Below, piece by piece: positions 12,690 to 16,006 of a stretch of 16,006 nt of DNA (positions within the stretch are counted from its first letter, which is position 1; every line of letters begins with the position of its first letter). Source of the DNA: JBBTQX01 sp038064955 (GTDB lineage Bacteria; Patescibacteriota; Minisyncoccia; UBA6257; GWB1-50-10). The stretch is from NCBI GenBank assembly GCA_038064955.1, contig JBBTRY010000007.1:1-16006 (forward strand). The letters are read 5' to 3'. The notes beneath the pieces are model-generated. The model ran no database searches. It was not told the origin of the DNA and saw only the letters and a program-made list of their open reading frames with translations. A program made the position numbers and the translations under genes.

Positions 12690-13985
12690 TTAGAGATTCG
12701 TCAAAAATTCTTTCTTAAACTCCAAAAAACCACCCTCTTTTATGGACTCTCTTATCTGTCTCAAGAGATCATTGAAGAAAAAGATATTATGGATGGTGGC
12801 CAAACGGGCGGCGGTTGAATCTTTATTTTTGAATAATTTATGGAGCTCGCCTCTGGTTATCTTCATCTCCGCGCAAACCGGACACCCGCAATCGCCCTGA
12901 ATTTTCATAAAGCTCCCTGCCCACTTTCCTTTTTTGATGTCAAAGCGACCGAACTTGGTCCAAAGGGAGCCGTGGCGGGCCTCGCGGGTCGGAATCACAC
13001 AGTCAAAAGTGTCCATCCCTAACTCCACCGCGTCAAAAACGTCCTCGATCTTTCCGATGCCCAAAAGATGGCGCGGTTTTTCTTCCGGCAGATAAGGCGT
13101 ACTCCAACGCAAGACGCTAAGCATATCCCCGCGCGGGGCGCCCATGGATTCGCCATAAGAGCCGCCGATCGCAAAGCCTTCAAAATCCTGCCGCCCGATA
13201 AACTCCGCGCTCTCCTTCCTTAAATCCTCAAAGGCTCCGCCTTGCACGACGCCATACATCATTTGATCCTTCCGCGTCCGAGCCTTCAAAGATCTAAGCG
13301 CCCAGGCATTCGTGCGCTCCAACGATTCCTTTGTATATTTATAATCATGAAGAGGCGAGGTCGGCTCGTCAAAAGCCACGATTATATCTCCTCCCAATTT
13401 TTCCTGAATTTTTATCGAGGTTTCGGCATCCAGATATGACTCGCCATAATCATCGTTGAAATGTGCCCCATCTTCCGTTACCCTAACAAGGTTTTTTTCA
13501 GATTCGAGAGAAATATCGTCCTGAGAAAGCTCTCGGAGGCGAAAAAGCTCGGTATCCGTAGGATTTTTTCGCCGAGAGCGCAGGGCGGCTTCGGCCGCTG
13601 GAGCCGAAGAACGTCTGGTTTCGAAGGATGATGTTTTTCTCGAATCTATCCCACCGAACTTCCCCATTCCGTGCTCGCGACCGAAGCCCAAGCTGAAAAC
13701 CTGAAAGCCGCCGCTGTCGGTCATAATGGGGCCGTTCCACATGAATTTATGAAGGCCCGGAAACTTTTGGAACTTTTCCCCCAGCGTCCGCCAGAGATGA
13801 TAAGTATTGGAGATTATGAGTTGGGTCTTTGTTTTTGGGATGTCCTCGGCCGAAAGACAGCGCACCGCTCCGTGCGTTCCCACGACCACATAGGAAGGGG
13901 TCTCGACGATACCGTGCGGAGTTTTTAAAACGCCCGCGCGGGCGTTGGTTCTTCTGTCTTTTTTTAATATTTCGAATTCAAGCAT
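12690..13985 (-). CDS. tgt: tRNA-guanine transglycosylase with an in-frame insert
   Basis: This enzyme exchanges guanine 34 in the anticodon of certain tRNAs for a queuosine precursor. Key residues are intact: D90 in MTDSGGFQVF, GVVQGG (245-250), the catalytic D328 in DTFDCVIPTREARHG, and the zinc site C366, C368, C371 and H399 (DCGCPVC and TIHN). At 431 residues it is longer than E. coli Tgt (375), because between FSLG (97-100) and RVTEDGAHF (168-176) it carries a long insertion. The first part, FGREHGMGK, is common to parcubacterial Tgt proteins. The part from about 113 to 162 is polar and low-complexity and coincides with a palindromic DNA element (separate entry). Its start overlaps the nuclease stop by eight bases. 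No other queuosine-pathway gene is in the window. Identity firm. Confidence 0.96.
   Translation of the reverse strand: MLEFEILKKDRRTNARAGVLKTPHGIVETPSYVVVGTHGAVRCLSAEDIPKTKTQLIISNTYHLWRTLGEKFQKFPGLHKFMWNGPIMTDSGGFQVFSLGFGREHGMGKFGGIDSRKTSSFETRRSSAPAAEAALRSRRKNPTDTELFRLRELSQDDISLESEKNLVRVTEDGAHFNDDYGESYLDAETSIKIQEKLGGDIIVAFDEPTSPLHDYKYTKESLERTNAWALRSLKARTRKDQMMYGVVQGGAFEDLRKESAEFIGRQDFEGFAIGGSYGESMGAPRGDMLSVLRWSTPYLPEEKPRHLLGIGKIEDVFDAVELGMDTFDCVIPTREARHGSLWTKFGRFDIKKGKWAGSFMKIQGDCGCPVCAEMKITRGELHKLFKNKDSTAARLATIHNIFFFNDLLRQIRESIKEGGFLEFKKEFLTNL
13500..13647. repeat. 148-base palindromic element inside tgt
   Basis: The outer arms 13500-13530 and 13617-13647 are complementary at 25 of 31 positions by hand count, including ten consecutive end pairs (AGATTCGAGA). 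Within lie two hairpins. The first, 13529-13546 with 13565-13579, has 15 pairs with a three-base bulge. The second, near 13585-13609, can form GCGGC-TTCG-GCCGC or CTTCGGC...GCCGAAG. Together they give a branched, three-way-junction-like fold. The element keeps the tgt frame open and encodes residues 113-162. The resemblance to Rickettsia palindromic elements is by analogy, not sequence match. Confidence 0.7.
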
Positions 13986-14736
13986 TTTCTATCTCGTTGC
14001 GCGCTCCGCAGTAGTCGCAGTAATCGCAATTCTTTCCGCTTTCGGGCAACTCGTCCGATTCCAGGCATTTTTTTATTTCCTTAAGTGTTCCCTCTATCCA
14101 ATCATCGTTCCCTTCGTAGGGAATAATCTTGATGTCGAATTCCAGCTTCGCGTCGAAAGCCTCTTTGTCGGCGTTACCGTTACAATAAACGAAGTAGGCA
14201 ATATTCGAAACCGGAAAATCGTTTCGGCGGAAAAGCCATTGGTAGACTTCCACCTGGCGCTTGTAGCCGATCTGCCATTCCGCGTCGAGATTAACCTCGG
14301 TAGATTTCGACGTGGCTTTGTAATCCACGATGTGGAGTTCGTTCTTACCGTTCAGCCAAACATCGTCCACTCCGCCCCGAACGAGAAGATTGGTCGGGCT
14401 ATGGAAAAACTTGATGCCCTGCGTCCGGGAATTCCGCCATTCTTCCAGTTTGTCGTTGGGATACGGCACCGCGTCGATTTTATATTTTTTCATCAGCGGA
14501 TGAGCGGAACCCGCGGCCCGATGAACGTCAAATTCTTTCTTGAGAAGAGCATCAACTGCATTATTCAAACTGAAGGGATATCCGGGCGGGCGACTCGTAC
14601 CGAGCCGCTTATCGATGTAAAAACAACGAGGACATTGGAGAAAGAGATCAACCCCGCTCCGGCTTATCGTGAACGGGTCATCGGAGTTCGGAACGAATAA
14701 ATTTCTCGTCTTGTGCGGGTTATAGTATTCGGACAT
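13978..14736 (-). CDS. PD-(D/E)XK nuclease with Cas4-like cysteines
   Basis: A 252-residue nuclease of the PD-(D/E)XK superfamily. The core is RGGVDDVW (120-127, D124 or D125), LHIVDYKATSKS (134-145, D138 and K140) and QVEVYQ (161-166), the order seen in RecB/Cas4-type nucleases. Cysteines C35 and C38 (QCPRCFYIDKRLG) near the N-terminus and C237, C240 and C243 (CDYCDYC) near the C-terminus could hold a 4Fe-4S cluster, as in Cas4, AddB and Dna2. The frame is open upstream to 14916, but those 60 residues overlap the upstream DUF5652-type gene in another frame and look random. I therefore start at MSEYYNPHKTRNLF, whose ATG shares one base with the upstream TAA. The stop overlaps tgt by eight bases. 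No cas gene is nearby, so a repair or recombination role is likelier than CRISPR. Confidence 0.88.
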   Translation of the reverse strand: MSEYYNPHKTRNLFVPNSDDPFTISRSGVDLFLQCPRCFYIDKRLGTSRPPGYPFSLNNAVDALLKKEFDVHRAAGSAHPLMKKYKIDAVPYPNDKLEEWRNSRTQGIKFFHSPTNLLVRGGVDDVWLNGKNELHIVDYKATSKSTEVNLDAEWQIGYKRQVEVYQWLFRRNDFPVSNIAYFVYCNGNADKEAFDAKLEFDIKIIPYEGNDDWIEGTLKEIKKCLESDELPESGKNCDYCDYCGARNEIENA

Positions 14737-14945
14737 TAATTCTGAACCTTCTCCGCTCTCTTCGAAAAGAAGAAGATATAGGCTATCTCGAGTATCCCCA
14801 CCGTATTCAAAATGAGAAGTGCGATGAACCAATTCCTGTCGGAGCGCCTGGCTGCCTTCCATAGTGCCACTCCCTTCCATGGTAAGGTCCATACCAAAAG
14901 CAGAACGAGAACCCACTGATTTTGACCTTGAAGAATATTGAACAT
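14736..14945 (-). CDS. DUF5652-type small membrane protein
   Basis: A 69-residue protein with two hydrophobic helices (about 10-24 and 39-58) separated by the basic KGVALWKAARRSDRNWF, then a charged tail. The LWKAAR...W...LNTVGILEIAYIFFF pattern is what I know as DUF5652, found mainly in Patescibacteria. It resembles PLD-nuclease-N-type membrane domains of unknown role. The gene overlaps the nuclease start by one base (TAATG), so the two are translationally coupled, and it follows a 24-residue hydrophobic peptide gene by 24 bases. No clear ribosome binding site is visible. Family reasonably sure, function unknown. Confidence 0.8.
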   Translation of the reverse strand: MFNILQGQNQWVLVLLLVWTLPWKGVALWKAARRSDRNWFIALLILNTVGILEIAYIFFFSKRAEKVQN

Positions 14946-14969
14946 TTTTTAATTTAGATTAACGGCCTT

Positions 14970-15044
14970 TTATATTTTAGCGAAACCGAGGTAAACGAGC
15001 ACGAAACCGATGATTATGAAGATTAAAAATTCGGCGTGTTTCAT
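14970..15044 (-). CDS. 24-residue single-helix membrane peptide
   Basis: A short frame from ATG 15044 to TAA 14970 encodes a peptide that begins MKHAEF and continues as a hydrophobic helix (LIFIIIGFVLVYLGF) ending in AKI. It has the make-up of a small membrane protein: polar N-terminus, about 15 apolar residues, one terminal lysine. Support is circumstantial: a perfect TATAAT lies 12 bases before the ATG, and another small membrane protein gene follows in the same direction. There is no ribosome binding site, so translation would have to be leaderless. Chance cannot be excluded for such a short frame. Confidence 0.45.
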   Translation of the reverse strand: MKHAEFLIFIIIGFVLVYLGFAKI

Positions 15045-15056
15045 ATTGGTATTTAT

Positions 15057-15062
15057 ATTATA
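15057..15062 (-). promoter_or_regulatory. TATAAT -10 box upstream of the peptide/DUF5652/nuclease/tgt genes
   Basis: A perfect TATAAT on the minus strand, in the short gap after the permease remnant. The best -35 candidate, TTTACA (15082-15077), is only 14 bases away, so the promoter is uncertain. It would drive the peptide, DUF5652-type, nuclease, tgt and M23 genes. Confidence 0.4.
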
Positions 15063-15085
15063 TCTAAAATTCCGATTGTAAACCC

Positions 15086-15244
15086 CTATTCATACCGCAA
15101 AGCCTCAATCGGGCTTTTCTTGGAGGCTTGGCGGGCGGGATAGATGCCGAAAACCAAACCCACGAATGCGGCTACTCCCAAACCGAGCGCCGCCGCTCCA
15201 ACCGAAAAAGCAAAAGCCCAGTTAATGCTCAAAAATTCGGTCAA
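15086..15244 (-). pseudogene. 3' remnant of an FtsX/MacB-like ABC transporter permease
   Basis: In the frame one base off from the malic enzyme, the minus strand encodes about 52 residues ending at TAG 15086. They contain two hydrophobic stretches and then GIYPARQASKKSPIEALRYE, the nearly invariant C-terminal signature of MacB/FtsX-type permeases, where the last helix is followed by the YPA-x2-A motif and PIEALR. No permease frame continues upstream: it is blocked by TGA at 15269-15271 and by the malic enzyme gene. The remnant overlaps the last malic enzyme codons. It is therefore a gene tail left by a deletion or rearrangement, or the mark of an assembly chimera. Its identity is clear; the cause is not. 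Confidence 0.75.
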
Positions 15245-16006
15245 ATTGTATCGCACGGGCAACCGCTTTCACAACTGTCCTGTCGAATACGTCCGGCAAT
15301 ATTCTCTCGCGGGTCGGGTGCTTGATTATGCCAGCAAGATTTTTGGCGGCTTTGACGAGCATCTCGTCCATAATATCCCTCACTTTGTGATCCAGCGCTC
15401 CCCGGAAAATTCCCGGAAAAGCGAGTACATTATTTATTTGATTCGGAAAATCCGAGCGGCCGGTCGCGATTATGTAGGCGCCGGCTTTTTTCGCCTCGTC
15501 CGGCATTATTTCGGGTACCGGATTGGCCATGGCGAAGATAATGGGTTTCGGGTTCATCATTCTTATCATTTTGGGCGTGAGGAGTCCTGCTTTGCTCACA
15601 CCCACGAAAATGTCGGCGCCTTTCAGGCTTTCTTCCAGTCCCCCTTTCACTTTTCTTTTATTCGTCAGTTTTGCGAGTTTCTTTTTATGTTTATCCAAAC
15701 CGGGCCGGCCTTCGTAGATGGCACCTTTGGAATCCACGAGAATTAAACTTTTGAAACCGAATTTCAGAAGCAGTTGCGCGATGGCATTTCCGGCCGCGCC
15801 CGCGCCGTTTACAACCAATTTAGCTTTTTCTTTTTTCAAGCCGCGCACCTTCAGGGCATTTATGAGCGCCGCGAGCACCACCGTCGCCGTACCGTGCTGG
15901 TCATCATGCATCACGGGAATTTTCAATTCTTTCTTGAGACGCGCCTCTATTTCGAAACAGCGCGGCGCGGAAATGTCTTCCAAATTTATTCCGCCGAAGA
16001 CCGGCG
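15222..16006 (-). CDS. NAD-dependent malic enzyme (N-terminus outside window)
   Basis: The enzyme oxidatively decarboxylates malate to pyruvate and CO2, linking dicarboxylates to central metabolism. The frame enters from the right edge with PVFGGINLEDISAPRCFEIE, so the real start lies beyond 16006; the TTG at 15983 is an internal codon. Motifs in order are FGGINLEDISAP, HDDQHGTATV (metal and substrate region), VVNGAGAAGNAIAQLL (the GxGxxG-type nucleotide-binding loop), MANPVPEI, and TGRSDFPNQINNVLAFPGIFRGALD. The domain ends normally at about VFDRTVVKAVARAI; the last residues QFDRIFEH are unlike the family and appear to be read from the permease remnant that follows in another frame. So the native stop is probably lost, though the fold should be intact. 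NAD rather than NADP use is by family resemblance only. Confidence 0.92.
   Translation of the reverse strand, partial: PVFGGINLEDISAPRCFEIEARLKKELKIPVMHDDQHGTATVVLAALINALKVRGLKKEKAKLVVNGAGAAGNAIAQLLLKFGFKSLILVDSKGAIYEGRPGLDKHKKKLAKLTNKRKVKGGLEESLKGADIFVGVSKAGLLTPKMIRMMNPKPIIFAMANPVPEIMPDEAKKAGAYIIATGRSDFPNQINNVLAFPGIFRGALDHKVRDIMDEMLVKAAKNLAGIIKHPTRERILPDVFDRTVVKAVARAIQFDRIFEH

Noticed and set aside
13585..13609. GC-rich hairpin in tgt as an intragenic terminator
   Set aside because: No T-tract follows on either strand and the hairpin is better explained as part of the larger palindromic element.
13945..14700. 251-residue open frame on the plus strand
   Set aside because: It is antisense to the PD-(D/E)XK nuclease, whose catalytic and cysteine motifs are intact; no recognisable protein is encoded on the plus strand.
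14737..14916. 60-residue N-terminal extension of the nuclease
   Set aside because: It overlaps the DUF5652-type gene in another frame, lacks family similarity, and the conserved protein begins at MSEYYNPHKT with a stop/start overlap.
15128..15746. Plus-strand frames opposite the malic enzyme
   Set aside because: They lie antisense to well-conserved malic enzyme motifs and to the permease signature; no independent support.

Overview
The window reads as chromosomal DNA of a Candidate Phyla Radiation (Patescibacteria, Parcubacteria-like) bacterium. The pointers are family-level recognition rather than a database search: an EF-P whose loop carries a MQQR tip instead of the usual PGKG, a DUF5652-type two-helix protein, a tandem pair of VirD4/TraG-like ATPases next to a membrane protein I know mainly from Patescibacteria, a sigma-region-4 plus HARE-HTH protein, and a PD-(D/E)XK family typical of these genomes. 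Every supported gene lies on the minus strand, so transcription runs from high to low coordinates; the long plus-strand frames are shadows.

Layout in transcription order. At the right edge is an NAD-type malic enzyme whose N-terminus is outside the window (15222-16006). Its 3' end runs directly into the 3' remnant of an FtsX/MacB-like ABC permease (15086-15244), a likely deletion junction or assembly chimera. Then come a 24-residue membrane peptide, a DUF5652-type protein, a PD-(D/E)XK nuclease with a Cas4-like cysteine arrangement, tRNA-guanine transglycosylase (tgt), an exported M23 peptidase and a 113-residue unknown protein with a strong ribosome binding site and its own terminator. secD-secF follow as an overlapping pair, then a hairpin terminator, a good promoter and the sigma4/HARE-HTH regulator, which ends at a perfect palindromic terminator. 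The next block is a compact operon: membrane protein, membrane-anchored HEPN protein and two VirD4-like ATPases, followed by EF-P, which has its own promoter. After a 450-base AT-rich intergenic region with four regularly spaced inverted repeats come an AAA/DUF4143 ATPase and a DEDD-type exonuclease fragment at the left edge.

The most interesting signals are: (1) a 148-base imperfect palindrome with two internal hairpins lying in frame inside tgt, where it encodes about 50 extra residues, like the Rickettsia palindromic elements; (2) the four-gene VirD4/HEPN membrane operon as a possible transfer or defence apparatus; (3) the inverted-repeat array with repeated AGTACA motifs upstream of the AAA/DUF4143 ATPase; (4) EF-P without the canonical modifiable lysine; (5) several good -10 boxes placed so close to start codons that the mRNAs would be leaderless or nearly so. 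No tRNA, rRNA, CRISPR array or insertion sequence is visible.
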